Position numbers and translations under genes: made by a program. A stretch of 64,000 nucleotides of DNA from Pseudomonadota bacterium (GTDB lineage: Bacteria; Pseudomonadota; Alphaproteobacteria; Rhizobiales; Xanthobacteraceae), in contig JAEYAW010000010.1 in assembly GCA_023404675.1 (NCBI GenBank), positions 263,349 through 327,348 on the forward strand, read 5' to 3'. The notes below the pieces were generated by a model. It saw nothing but the letters and a program-made list of their open reading frames with translations, made no database searches and had not been told where the DNA came from. Shown here in pieces: positions 7,609 through 16,545 of this stretch. Positions within the stretch are counted from its first letter, which is position 1. Each line of letters starts with the position of its first letter.

Positions 7609-9034
7609 AGGCTAGTTCCTCGTCGAATGTCGGGTGGCGAAAGCCCGCGCTTCTGGCGGCGTTGACGCCGGCGATGCGGCCGAAGGCCGTGCCGATGCTC
7701 ATGCCGACGCCGGCGGTATAGCCCTTGCCGAGCACGTTGCCGGCGACCATCTCGCCCGCGGAAAACAGGTTGGAACTGGGCACATCGTTGAAGCGAATTG
7801 CCGCGGTATGATCGATCTTCATGCCGAGATAGGTGAAGGTGATGCCCGGCCGCAGTGGGTAGGCATAGAACGGCGGCGTGTCGATCTCGCGCGCCCAGTG
7901 CGTCTTCGCCGGCGTCACGCCCTCGGTGTGGCAGTCATCGAGCGAGGTATGGTCAAAGGTCCCGGGTCGGCACGCCTCGTTATACGCCTTCAACGTTCGC
8001 ACGAAGGTCTCGGGGGCGATGCCGATCTTGACCGCGAGATCTTCCAGCGTGCCGGCGCTGGTGCCCTCGAACACCGGCGGCATGAAGCGGCCGACGGCCT
8101 TCTGGTCGATGATCGACCATGCGGTCTGGCCGCGCTGTTGGGCGACGAGGCGCCCCCAGATCGCGTAGCGCTTCGGCCAGAAGTCTTCGCCTTCGTCGTA
8201 AAACCGCTCGCCGTCGAGGTTCACCACGACGCCCAGCGAAACACAGTCGATGCGCGTGCAGATGCCGCCGTCATAAAGCGGCGCACGGGCGTCGATCGCC
8301 ACGCAATGCGCCTGGGTCGGATCGCCGATGGTCCCCGCCCCGGCCTCCATCATGAATTGCAGCATGACCCCCTGATTGAAGCGGGTGCCCCGGATCAGGA
8401 ATTTCTCGGCGGTCCATTCGCCACGCTCGTTCTGGCCCCAGGCTTCGCGCTGCCATGCGAGGTTCGACTCGAAACCGCCGCTGGCCAGCACGCAGCTTTT
8501 TGCCTCAATGCGTTCTCCGCTCTCGGTGATGGCGGCGCGGAACTCGCCATCCTGAAGATCGAGTGCCTTCACCGGCGTGCCATAGCGGACGCGGACGCCG
8601 AGCACTGCGGCACTGCGGTAGTACGCATTCACCAGCGCCTTGCCGCCCCCCATGAAGAATGCATTGGTGCGGGCGACGTGCAGCGCGCCAGACAGCGGCG
8701 GCTGGAAATGAACGCCATGCTTGCGCATCCACGGACGGCAGCGCGACGAATGCCGGATCACCAGCCGAGCCAGCGCTTCGTTGGTAAGGCCGCCGGTGAC
8801 CTTCAGCAGGTCCTGCCAGAATTCCTCTTCCGGGTAGGCTTCGACCAGCACGTCCTGCGGCTCGTCATGCATGCAGCGCAGGTTGCGCACATGCATCGAA
8901 TTGCCGCCGCGCCATTCGCGCGGCGCGGCTTCAAGCATCAGCACCGATGCGCCCGCCTCACGCGCCATCAGCGCCGAACACAGGGCGGCGTTACCGCCGC
9001 CGACGACCAGGACATCCGGAATTTCAGCACCCAT
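7592..9034 (-). CDS. tcuA: FAD-dependent tricarballylate dehydrogenase TcuA-like
   Basis: A 480-residue flavoprotein of the fumarate reductase/succinate dehydrogenase flavoprotein family. TcuA oxidises tricarballylate to cis-aconitate. The N-terminal dinucleotide fold is clear (VLVVGGGNAALCSALMAREAG, residues 8-28). The middle carries family blocks such as ASGGFESN and RGTRFNQG, and the C-terminus has the second FAD contact in FSAGEMVAGNVLGKGYTAG followed by SIGTAFGRIAG. ATG at 9034 is preferred over a TTG one codon earlier. It is followed by overlapping tcuB. The family includes KsdD- and FrdA-like enzymes, so substrate assignment is by resemblance and by the tcuB partner. Confidence 0.85.
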   Translation of the reverse strand: MGAEIPDVLVVGGGNAALCSALMAREAGASVLMLEAAPREWRGGNSMHVRNLRCMHDEPQDVLVEAYPEEEFWQDLLKVTGGLTNEALARLVIRHSSRCRPWMRKHGVHFQPPLSGALHVARTNAFFMGGGKALVNAYYRSAAVLGVRVRYGTPVKALDLQDGEFRAAITESGERIEAKSCVLASGGFESNLAWQREAWGQNERGEWTAEKFLIRGTRFNQGVMLQFMMEAGAGTIGDPTQAHCVAIDARAPLYDGGICTRIDCVSLGVVVNLDGERFYDEGEDFWPKRYAIWGRLVAQQRGQTAWSIIDQKAVGRFMPPVFEGTSAGTLEDLAVKIGIAPETFVRTLKAYNEACRPGTFDHTSLDDCHTEGVTPAKTHWAREIDTPPFYAYPLRPGITFTYLGMKIDHTAAIRFNDVPSSNLFSAGEMVAGNVLGKGYTAGVGMSIGTAFGRIAGVNAARSAGFRHPTFDEELAYAIAR

Positions 9035-9137
9035 CAAGACTCAGGCCTCAAGCCGGCGAGACGTTCGCCGGACGGTTTCGGGCAGGACCAGCGCTCCGGG
9101 ACCGCAGCCCTCCCCGTCTCGCGCGCGGGCAGAACGG

Positions 9138-10190
9138 TCACGATTTCGTCCGTGCTGCTTTTTTCGCAGACACCGGCTTCCTGCTTTTTGTCGTCGTTCG
9201 CGCGACCGCACCGACGGCGGGCCGGCTTTCGGGCACCGGGGCGACGGCTTCCGCCGCGACCGGGGTTGACACCTCGTCCACCGGCTGGTCCAGCAACCCT
9301 CGCAAATGCTTCGCGGCCTCGGCCCCCTTGATCGCACCGCGCCACATCTCGCTGACGGATTTCTCGTGCAGCGCGACCGCCTCCGGAGCCGACGTGATCA
9401 TGGCAACGCCCAGCCGGATGTTGGGCTGCTCGCCCAGCCGGAAAGGACTGAGCGTCAGCATCTTGGTGTCGGCCATCCGGAATATCTGGAAATGGGTGTG
9501 CGGCAGCGACTCCGTCACGACGCCGATCTGCACGCCGATGGCATCGTCCTCGATGACGTTGGCGAAATGCTCCACCTCCGCGCGGGCGAGAGCGCGGCGC
9601 TCGGCGAGTTCGGCCCCCGTGATCGACGGATTGCCGACGAAGCCGTTCTGCACGAAGCGGCGGATTTCCCGGGCTGACATCAGGTTGAGGATGCCGGGCC
9701 TGCGCCTCCGATAGGTGGCCTTGCGCTGCGCGAGGATCTCCATGATCTGGTCGACCTGGGCGAGCGTCTTGTCGCGGTCGGGGAGGGTGAGCGGAAGGCT
9801 CTCCTTCAGCACGACGTGAAGCATCTCCAGAAAGCGGTCCGACGCGAGCAGGAAGGAGATCGGGCCGGACAGAACCATGATGTGCTCGGCGGTCTCCTCG
9901 AACTGCCTCATGCGTTCGAAATAACTGACGGCGGAGGGCATGTATTCGATGCCGACGCCGAGCAGCGTCGGCATCGAGACCTGCAGGAGTTCGGAGAGCT
10001 TTTCGAGAGTCTCGATCTTGGCCAGTTCTCCCTTTTCGAACCGGTACAGCGCCGTCCGCGAGATCCCGACCCGCCTGGCGATCTCATCCGCGCTCAGGCC
10101 GGAGCCCAGCCTGAACGCCCTCAACCTGTTCGCAATCTCTTGGTATCGGATCGCCAATGGAGCACCTATCGTCTGGTTGCGGGGGCACAT
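9138..10190 (-). CDS. XRE-family helix-turn-helix transcriptional regulator
   Basis: DNA-binding regulator, 350 residues from ATG 10190, which has GAGGGG eight bases upstream. A TTG at 10157 (AGGTG upstream) is an alternative. The Cro/CI-type helix-turn-helix is near residues 15-65 (GLSADEIARRVGISRTALYRFEKGEL). The rest is about 200 residues of an unrecognised, possibly effector-binding, domain and a basic Ala/Pro/Lys-rich tail (TTKSRKPVSAKKAARTKS). Two abutting palindromes lie just upstream at 10213-10234, suggesting autoregulation. It lies between the quinone oxidoreductase and tcuA on the same strand and is the best candidate for controlling the minus-strand catabolic genes. Confidence 0.8.
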   Translation of the reverse strand: MCPRNQTIGAPLAIRYQEIANRLRAFRLGSGLSADEIARRVGISRTALYRFEKGELAKIETLEKLSELLQVSMPTLLGVGIEYMPSAVSYFERMRQFEETAEHIMVLSGPISFLLASDRFLEMLHVVLKESLPLTLPDRDKTLAQVDQIMEILAQRKATYRRRRPGILNLMSAREIRRFVQNGFVGNPSITGAELAERRALARAEVEHFANVIEDDAIGVQIGVVTESLPHTHFQIFRMADTKMLTLSPFRLGEQPNIRLGVAMITSAPEAVALHEKSVSEMWRGAIKGAEAAKHLRGLLDQPVDEVSTPVAAEAVAPVPESRPAVGAVARTTTKSRKPVSAKKAARTKS

Positions 10191-10212
10191 CCGCGCGCCC
10201 CTCACCACGTAT

Positions 10213-10234
10213 GACAAAATTGTCCCAATATTGG
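10213..10234. promoter_or_regulatory. Two abutting palindromes upstream of the XRE regulator, candidate operator
   Basis: GACAAAATTGTC (arms GACAA/TTGTC) at 10213-10224 runs directly into CCAATATTGG, a perfect 10-bp palindrome at 10225-10234. They lie 23 bases upstream of the regulator ATG at 10190 in a 105-bp gap, and are AT-rich relative to their surroundings, as operators often are. Both would fall near the promoter of the regulator gene. Confidence 0.5.
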
Positions 10235-10295
10235 AACAGAAACCCCACCCGGTCCTCGGCCCGTCAGCTCCGCCTGCATCGTCAGATCCGCCAGT

Positions 10296-11285
10296 TCATT
10301 CGAGACCGAGCACGATGCGTTCCTTGGCGGTTCTGTCCCGAATTTGACCAAGCGCTTCGCTGAAACCCTCCAGCGGCCGGACCGAGGTCGCGGGCGGTTT
10401 GACAAGCCCCTTCTCGTACAGCGCGAAGATCTCGTCGAAACACTCACGCATCCGCCCTGGCTTTCTCTTGCGATAGTCGCTGACCTGCAGGCCGCTCACC
10501 TCGATGTTTTTCACCAGAAGATAGTTGATCTTGACCGACGGGATCTCGCCGGCGGCAAAGCCGACCACGACGAGACGGCCGCACCAAGCCAGCGCCCGCA
10601 ACGCCGCGGAAAAAAAACGATCGCCCAGCGAGTCGATCACGATGTCCACGCCCCGTCCGTCCGTCACCGCATAGACCTGGCGTCGCAGGTCTTCCCGAAG
10701 ATCATCAACCGAGAGATCGACCACCTCGTCGGCGCCGGCCGCGCGGACCGCGGCGGCCTTCGCCATCGACGAGACGCCGACGATCACCTTGGCCCCGAAC
10801 GCCTTCGCCAACTGGACAGCCGCGAGACCCACGCTTCCGGTGGCCCCCAAGATCAGCACGCTTTCCCCTGCCGCCAGACGGCCGCGTTCGCGCAACGCGA
10901 ACCATGCGGTGTCGAACGCCAGAGCCATCGCGGCCGCTTCGGTGAACGACATCGCGGCCGGAATCCTGTACGAATGCTCCGCCAGCGCGACGGCCCGCTC
11001 CGCGTAGCCGCCCTGCTCGGCCGTCGTCAGCACGCGATCGCCAACGGACAGGTCCTTCACGTTCGAGCCGACCGCGACGACCACACCGGCCGGCAGCTTG
11101 CCGGGCGTGAACGGGCGCGGCGGCAGGAACTGGTAGGTGCCGCCAATGACGAGCAGATCGACGAAGTTGACGCCGACCGCGCGGACGTCGATCAGAATCT
11201 CGTCCGGACCGGGTTGCGGAACCGCGACGTCCTCGATCGAAAGACTTTCGGGTGCCCCGAATTCATGAACGATGACGGCGCGCAT
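10296..11285 (-). CDS. NADPH:quinone oxidoreductase / zinc-type alcohol dehydrogenase-like (MDR family)
   Basis: Medium-chain reductase of the quinone oxidoreductase branch, 329 residues. The catalytic GroES-like half begins at ATG 11285 (AAAGG upstream) with MRAVIVHEFGAPESLSIEDV, followed by GVNFVDLLVIGGTY. The NADP-binding Rossmann motif is near residue 150 (ESVLILGATGSVGLAAVQLAKAFGA is the region; key glycines are intact). Structural-zinc cysteines of alcohol dehydrogenases are absent, as usual for this branch. The likely role is reduction of an enone or enoyl intermediate in the surrounding pathway. The gene follows the acyl-CoA ligase on the same strand. Confidence 0.85.
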   Translation of the reverse strand: MRAVIVHEFGAPESLSIEDVAVPQPGPDEILIDVRAVGVNFVDLLVIGGTYQFLPPRPFTPGKLPAGVVVAVGSNVKDLSVGDRVLTTAEQGGYAERAVALAEHSYRIPAAMSFTEAAAMALAFDTAWFALRERGRLAAGESVLILGATGSVGLAAVQLAKAFGAKVIVGVSSMAKAAAVRAAGADEVVDLSVDDLREDLRRQVYAVTDGRGVDIVIDSLGDRFFSAALRALAWCGRLVVVGFAAGEIPSVKINYLLVKNIEVSGLQVSDYRKRKPGRMRECFDEIFALYEKGLVKPPATSVRPLEGFSEALGQIRDRTAKERIVLGLE

Positions 11286-11498
11286 TTGACGACCTTTCCG
11301 ATGCCCGCCGTTGCGGACGAGATTTACCGGCTGCTGAAAGCGCCACGAGCGCCCGCGATGAGCTGCCCCGCAGACCCGCCTGCGCGGCGAAAGCCGCGTG
11401 CATTCCAACGGTGAGGTGAAAGGACGGATCGGCCACTTCCTTGATCCGGCGCGCCGAGGCGTCCGCGGGATCGCCCGCCGTTTTCGCCGCCTGCTCCA

Positions 11499-13163
11499 TC
11501 ATGCCGAAGCCTTCTCGGACGGAACGAAGCGGATCGGCGTCGGCACGACCTTGCCGTCGGCGATCTGCGCGACGATGTCCCGCTTGAGAATCTTGCCGCT
11601 GGCGGTGAGCGGGATCTCGTCCAGCTTGAGGAAATACTCGGGCATGTCGTAGCGCGACAGTCCGGAACGATCGAGGTGAGCGAGAATCTCTTCCGGAGCG
11701 ACGGCCGCGCCGTTGCGCAGCATGACCGCGAGGCAGACCTTCTCTCCGAGCCGCTTGTCCGGAACCGGCAGGGCGGCCGCCCGGGCAACCTCCGGATGCT
11801 GCATGGCCAGGTCCTCGATCCGGGCAGGATAGATGTTGTGGCCGCCGCGGATGATCAGATCCTTCTTCCGGCCCGTGATCTGAAGATAACCGTCGCTGTC
11901 GATGCGACCGATATCTCCGGTCATGAACCAGCCTTCCGCGTTGAAGGCCTCGTCATTGGCGCCCTGATCGTCGAAATAGCCGAGCATCAGACTTGCGCCG
12001 CGCCCGCCGATCTGACCCGGCTCCCCGACCGGCATCTCCACGCTCATGTCTTCAATGGAGAAGATCTTCACTTCGTAGCCGTCGCAGGGACGGCCCGAGG
12101 TCTGCACGATGCGGTCCGCGTCATCGTCTATCCGCGTGTAATGGTGCGAACCGGCCTCGGTCATACCGTAGCCGCTCTGCGGGAAGACGCCCGTTGCAAT
12201 CAGTTCGGCGATCACCTCACGCGGCGCGGACGCGCCGGAGATGCGGAATCCCCTGACGGCGCCGGGCGAAGACATCTTGCGCGCCTTCATCTCGGTCAGA
12301 AGGTCCATCGCGTGGGTGGGGACGCCGACAATGAACGTCGCTCCCACCTCGATCATGCGATCGAGCGTGCTGGCGCCGCGCGGAAGATCGTGCACGACGA
12401 CTTCGCCGCCGATGGCGAGCGCCATGATGAGAGAGCCGAGACCGAGGTTATGGCTCAGCGGGCTCATGGTGTAGACGACGGTCCGTTCGTCGAACTTCCA
12501 GTCGACGACCATCGCCCTGGCGTTCGCGAGCAGGGTATTGTCGCTGTGCATGACGCCCTTCGGCTGCCCTGTCGTGCCCGACGTAAAGGCGAGATAGACC
12601 ACGACGTTTGGATCGGTGTTGACGACGTCGTGGCCGTGATCGACCGTTTGCGGCAGTTCGTCGATGCCGGAACTGCCGACCGCGCCGAGCCTGAACACCG
12701 ACTTCAAAGTCGGGACATCCTCCAGGGCTGCGAAGATATCGCGGCGTGATGCGTCTGCCCCGTAGCCAATCTCGCCGATGAAGGCGGCGGCCCGCATCCG
12801 GTTCATCAGCCGGACGATGTCGTCAACCGTATGATCGCGATGCAGCGATGGGCAACAGACATACCCTCCCCGCGAACAGGCAACGAGCGCGATCGCGGTT
12901 TCGACACGGCTGGAGAGCCAGACGGCCACGCGCTGTCCCTTGCGAACGCCGGATTTGACGAGGTGTTTCGAAAGCGCCTCCGCCCGCTGCACGAGCTCGC
13001 CATACGACAGCGCTCCCGAACGATCCCGTACGGCGATCCTGTCCGGATCACGTTCAGCATGACGCCGGACGAGCGAGAAGATGGTGTCGTCTTTCCAATG
13101 GCCCGAGGCGTAAGTCTCCCTCAGTCTTTCGCGGGACAGCAGGGTGAGGATCGTATTCGACAT
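11499..13163 (-). CDS. AMP-dependent acyl-CoA synthetase, cyclohexanecarboxylate-CoA ligase (AliA)-like
   Basis: Class I adenylate-forming enzyme, 554 residues, that activates a carboxylic acid to its CoA thioester through an acyl-adenylate. The P-loop TSGTTGQPKG is near residue 200, the A5 motif SGYGMTEAG near 340, the A7/A8 region MTGDIGRIDSDGYLQITGRKKDLIIRGG in the 430-455 area, and the C-terminal catalytic lysine is in TASGKILKRD. The block CPSLHRDHT and RMRAAAF recalls the AliA group acting on cyclic carboxylates. ATG at 13163 overlaps the stop of the preceding coxG-like gene (TAATG), so translation is probably coupled. The substrate is unknown; cyclic or ring-opened acids fit the context. 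Confidence 0.85.
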   Translation of the reverse strand: MSNTILTLLSRERLRETYASGHWKDDTIFSLVRRHAERDPDRIAVRDRSGALSYGELVQRAEALSKHLVKSGVRKGQRVAVWLSSRVETAIALVACSRGGYVCCPSLHRDHTVDDIVRLMNRMRAAAFIGEIGYGADASRRDIFAALEDVPTLKSVFRLGAVGSSGIDELPQTVDHGHDVVNTDPNVVVYLAFTSGTTGQPKGVMHSDNTLLANARAMVVDWKFDERTVVYTMSPLSHNLGLGSLIMALAIGGEVVVHDLPRGASTLDRMIEVGATFIVGVPTHAMDLLTEMKARKMSSPGAVRGFRISGASAPREVIAELIATGVFPQSGYGMTEAGSHHYTRIDDDADRIVQTSGRPCDGYEVKIFSIEDMSVEMPVGEPGQIGGRGASLMLGYFDDQGANDEAFNAEGWFMTGDIGRIDSDGYLQITGRKKDLIIRGGHNIYPARIEDLAMQHPEVARAAALPVPDKRLGEKVCLAVMLRNGAAVAPEEILAHLDRSGLSRYDMPEYFLKLDEIPLTASGKILKRDIVAQIADGKVVPTPIRFVPSEKASA

Positions 13164-13831
13164 TACTTGCCTTCGTTCTTGCCGCGGAACAGGCCCGCGA
13201 TGGCCGTCCACATCACGTTCATCATCAGCGAGACGCCACTGATCGGTTTGGCCGCCTCCCGAACCGGCGCGGGCGCAGCGTCCCGGCGAGGCGCAACAGC
13301 CGCGAGCGGGCGCTCGCCGGTTATCGTCTCGGCCTCGGCAGCCACCGACGGGACCGGGACGGCGACCGGCTCGGGCGGCGATTGCGCGATCTGTTTCTCG
13401 AGCGACCTGCTGAACTGGCCGATGAGTTGCGCGGCGATCGTCTGAATCATGCCGGCACCGCGCCCGTACTGCGCGACGGACCCCGACAGGTTGAGATCGG
13501 TGTCGATCATGACCCTAGAGCCGGTGCCCGACGGCTCCAGCCGGAAATTGACGAGCGCGTTGGCGCCACCCCGGCCCTTTGAGTCGTTGCCCTGTGCCCT
13601 GACGCGCGCGGTGTGCGCGGCATCATCGCGTTCCTCGAACTTTGCCGTACCGGCAAAGGCGAGAACCACCGGCCCCATCCGGACGGCAACCCTCCCCTTG
13701 TAGGTGTCCCGATCCACGACCTCCGTAAGTTCTGCGCCGGGCATGCACGGCGCGATCTTCGGAATGTCCATGAGCGTCTTCCAAGCTGCCGCCGGCGGAA
13801 GGGAGACTTCGAAAGTGTTCGAGAACTGCAT
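13163..13831 (-). CDS. CoxG-family SRPBCC protein
   Basis: A 222-residue protein with a CoxG domain over residues 1-150 (FEVSLPPAAAWKTLMDI, IAPCMPGAELTEV, VRMGPVVLAFAGTAKFEE, and GRGAGMIQTIAAQLIGQFSRSLE). An Ala/Pro-rich linker and a hydrophobic C-terminal segment near residues 195-215 (ISGVSLMMNVMWTAIAGLF) follow, which could anchor it to the membrane, as reported for CoxG of CO-oxidising bacteria. It lies eight bases after the amidase gene and overlaps the ligase start by one base. It is the intact counterpart of the altered CoxG-like gene at 5762-6319. Confidence 0.85.
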   Translation of the reverse strand: MQFSNTFEVSLPPAAAWKTLMDIPKIAPCMPGAELTEVVDRDTYKGRVAVRMGPVVLAFAGTAKFEERDDAAHTARVRAQGNDSKGRGGANALVNFRLEPSGTGSRVMIDTDLNLSGSVAQYGRGAGMIQTIAAQLIGQFSRSLEKQIAQSPPEPVAVPVPSVAAEAETITGERPLAAVAPRRDAAPAPVREAAKPISGVSLMMNVMWTAIAGLFRGKNEGK

Positions 13832-13839
13832 GTTTCCTC

Positions 13840-15156
13840 CTAGCCCCGCTGCTGCGGGACGATCGGGGCACGATCACGCATGACCCACCGCGCCAGCCGC
13901 AGCAGGGCGGCGTCTTCATGGCGGTGCCCGACGAATTGCACGCCTACGGGCAGGCCGGCCTTCCCGGCAAAGAGCGGCAGCGTGATCGCCGGGCGGTGCA
14001 GGATCGTCCAGATTTCCTGAAAGGACGCGTCGCCCGTGGACGCCAGGCCCACCGGCGCCTCGCCATTGACGGCGGCCGTCAGGATCGCGTCATGCCCCGC
14101 GGTCGCGCCATCGATCCACATCCGCCAGCGGTCCGCGAGCCGGATGGCGCTGCGATATCGCTCGTAGGAAAACGATTGTCCTTCGGTGACGACGCGCGCC
14201 AGCGCCGGGCTCAGGCGATCGGCATGATGCTGGAACTCCCAGGCAAGCGCACGGGCACGTTCGTAGCCATTGATGACGACGCGGGCGTCGCTGAGTTCGT
14301 CAAATCCGTCCGGCAGCGGCATCTCGTCAACGACGGCACCGGACCCACGAAGTGCGCTCGCAGCAGCCTCGACGGCGGCAACGGTATCGTCGGACGCGCG
14401 GCTCCAGTGGTGCGTCCTGAACAGCAGCAGCCGCGGAGGCGCGTCGAGCGGCGACGGCCGCCCGGCCGCGCAGCCAACCAGCACATTCCAGGCAAGTTCG
14501 ATGTCCTCCACCTCGCGGGCCAGCAGCCCGATGGTGTCGAGACTTTCCGCCGCGAATTTAAGCCCGGCGCGATTGATCGACCCGAAACTCGGCTTGAAGC
14601 CCACGATGCCGCAAAACGCGGCGGGACGAAGAATCGAGCCTCCCGTCTGCGTCCCGATAGCGATGGGCACCATACCGTCGGCCACCGCCGCCGCCGATCC
14701 GCTTGAGGACCCCCCCGGAGTCCGCTCCGCCGCAAACGGATTGGTCGTCGCTCCCGGAAAAACGCCGGCGAACTCGGCGGTCACGGTCTTTCCCAGAATG
14801 ACCGCGCCTGCTGCGCGCAGCGCGGCGACACACGCCGCATCGGCGAACGGGCGATAGCCGTCATAGATCGGCGACCCCATGCCGGTCGGCATGCCCGCGA
14901 CGTCGATCACGTCCTTGACGGCGACCGGCACCCCCCGAAGCGGCCCCGCCCGGCCGGCAGCATCGGATGCGCCGGCCTCCCGTCGGGCCGCGGCCGGATC
15001 AATATACGACCACGCCTTCACCGTCGCTTCGCGCCGCGCGATCCGGTCGAGGCAAGCCTCAACGAGATCCACCGACGTGATCCGGCCCGCAGCGATCATG
15101 TTCGCAGCACGGTTCGCCGAAAGACTGCTCAGGGGATGGATCATTTCAGATGTCAT
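13840..15156 (-). CDS. Amidase signature family hydrolase
   Basis: A 438-residue amidase signature enzyme that hydrolyses a carboxamide to the acid and ammonia, or a related amide. The Ser-cisSer-Lys triad is visible: Lys81 in VPVAVKDVIDVAG, cis-Ser150 in TPGGSSSGSAAA, and nucleophile Ser174 in GTQTGGSILRPAAFCG. Length is normal. The start may be 15156 or the second methionine at 15144. In this cluster it is well placed to open a lactam or remove an amide group produced by the molybdenum hydroxylases, which convert ring C-H next to nitrogen to a cyclic amide. It leads the group with coxG and the CoA ligase. Confidence 0.9.
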   Translation of the reverse strand: MTSEMIHPLSSLSANRAANMIAAGRITSVDLVEACLDRIARREATVKAWSYIDPAAARREAGASDAAGRAGPLRGVPVAVKDVIDVAGMPTGMGSPIYDGYRPFADAACVAALRAAGAVILGKTVTAEFAGVFPGATTNPFAAERTPGGSSSGSAAAVADGMVPIAIGTQTGGSILRPAAFCGIVGFKPSFGSINRAGLKFAAESLDTIGLLAREVEDIELAWNVLVGCAAGRPSPLDAPPRLLLFRTHHWSRASDDTVAAVEAAASALRGSGAVVDEMPLPDGFDELSDARVVINGYERARALAWEFQHHADRLSPALARVVTEGQSFSYERYRSAIRLADRWRMWIDGATAGHDAILTAAVNGEAPVGLASTGDASFQEIWTILHRPAITLPLFAGKAGLPVGVQFVGHRHEDAALLRLARWVMRDRAPIVPQQRG

Positions 15157-15612
15157 CGCGGACGCATCGAGAGCGGACCAAATGTTCTAAAAATAGTAAT
15201 CGTAGCATTTTTGGTACCACGCAAGTGCATTTTTGCGTTCGTGATATCAATTCCAACCCCGAGAACTGCTTCCGAACCGATTGGCGCCCGGCCGGCCGAG
15301 ACAGACGGCAACGCGCTGGCCCGCTAAAATCCCGCCATTGACTGCATTTCTATGCCGCGTCTCGTCACGGGCGCCCTGCAGATGTGACAGCGGAGAGCAG
15401 GGCAAAATTTCTGTAACATTTTTTGTACATTTGCCTTTACAGCGGTTTTTTCCCCGTCCTAAAAGACGAACGCGATCGAAGTCCTCCGCGCGGCACCGGA
15501 TGCTGGATCCGGCAAGCGCCCGGCCTCCGGATCGCGGCTGCGCCGGAACCAGCGGCCGGACGCATGCGTCGCTCGCAAAACTGGGCTCGCCCATCACGCA
15601 GGGAACACCGTC
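15157..15612. other. Divergent intergenic region, amidase and deacetylase-like gene
   Basis: A 456-base gap between two diverging genes. AT-rich islands at 15180-15245 and 15400-15470 are likely promoter areas. GCATTTTTG occurs twice (about 15206 and 15230), and TGTAACATTTTTTGTACATTTGC near 15412 has dyad character. No operator matching the palindromes at 10213-10234 was found. No RNA gene or small coding frame was recognised. Confidence 0.4.
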
Positions 15613-16506
15613 ATGCGCCTCAAGAGCCACGGCCGATACGACTACTCGCCGATCCCCGAACGTCCGGCGTTCACGTGGCCGGGCGGCAGAAAGCTCGCGT
15701 TCTACGTGGCGCTCAATGTCGAGAACTTCAGCTTCGGCGAAGGGCTGGGGCACACGCCGACCGCGCTGGGGCCGCCGCCCGACACCCGCAACTTCGGATG
15801 GCGTGACTATGGCCTGCGTGTCGGTATCTGGCGCATCTTCGACATGATGGACGAATTCAGGCTGCCCATGAGCCACCTGATCAACGCCTCCGTCTGCGAG
15901 GGCATGCCCCAGATCCCCGCGCGCATCCGGCTGCGCGGCGATGAGGTGATCGGCCACGGTTACACCAATTCCGAGCGGCAGAGCGACATGGACGAGGCGA
16001 CGGAGTCCGCCATGATCCGCCACGCGACAGACACACTCGCCGCTCATTGCGGACAGAGGCCTTACGGATGGATGGGCCCCTGGATCGCCGAAACGGCGAC
16101 GACGCCCGACCTCCTCAAGGAGGCCGGCTACACCTTCGTCATGGACTGGCCGGCCGACGATCAGCCGTTCTGGATGAGGACACGCGCCGGCCGCCTGCTC
16201 TCCGTTCCCTATCCGATCGAGATCAACGACAGCCCGACGATGTTGAGCCGACAGCAGCCGGCCACCGACTTCCACCAGATGATCGTCGATCAGTTCGAAG
16301 AGATGCTGTCGCTCTCCGGTCAGCAATCCCTCGTCTTCGGAATTTCGCTGCATACCTTCGTCGCAGGTCAGCCGTTCCGGCTGCGCCAGATCCGCAAGGC
16401 TATCGAGTACATTGTGTCCCACGAGCGCTTCCCGGATGTCTGGGTAACGACGCCCGGCGAGATCGCGCGCTACGCGAGCGAGTTGCCGGACGGCATCATT
16501 GTCTGA
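15613..16506 (+). CDS. Polysaccharide deacetylase family protein, PuuE/allantoinase-like
   Basis: A 297-residue NodB-fold hydrolase of the branch that includes the metal-independent allantoinase PuuE and other cyclic-amide hydrolases rather than sugar deacetylases. Supporting blocks are the N-terminal YDYSPI, the first strand FYVALNVENF, and ATTPDLLKEAGYTFVMDWPADDQPFWM, typical of this group. It is the only plus-strand gene in the catabolic stretch, transcribed divergently from the amidase and convergently with livG. A cyclic amide or imide hydrolase would fit after ring hydroxylation by the molybdenum enzymes. The exact substrate cannot be read from sequence. Confidence 0.8.
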   Translation: MRLKSHGRYDYSPIPERPAFTWPGGRKLAFYVALNVENFSFGEGLGHTPTALGPPPDTRNFGWRDYGLRVGIWRIFDMMDEFRLPMSHLINASVCEGMPQIPARIRLRGDEVIGHGYTNSERQSDMDEATESAMIRHATDTLAAHCGQRPYGWMGPWIAETATTPDLLKEAGYTFVMDWPADDQPFWMRTRAGRLLSVPYPIEINDSPTMLSRQQPATDFHQMIVDQFEEMLSLSGQQSLVFGISLHTFVAGQPFRLRQIRKAIEYIVSHERFPDVWVTTPGEIARYASELPDGIIV

Positions 16507-16521
16507 AATGCCGGACGAGGC

Positions 16522-16545
16522 CGTGGCCGCTAGATCGCGGCCACG
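16522..16545. terminator. Hairpin between convergent genes, possible bidirectional terminator
   Basis: CGTGGCCGC, a six-base loop TAGATC, and GCGGCCACG form a perfect 9-bp GC-rich stem in the 23-base gap between the deacetylase-like gene and livG. It contains the livG stop codon. No T tract follows, so termination would be weak or Rho-assisted. Confidence 0.4.

Noticed and set aside
6319..7665. 448-residue plus-strand frame opposite tcuB
   Set aside because: It is the antisense of tcuB/coxG; sequence is His/Arg/Glu-rich with no family features, a common artefact in high-GC DNA.
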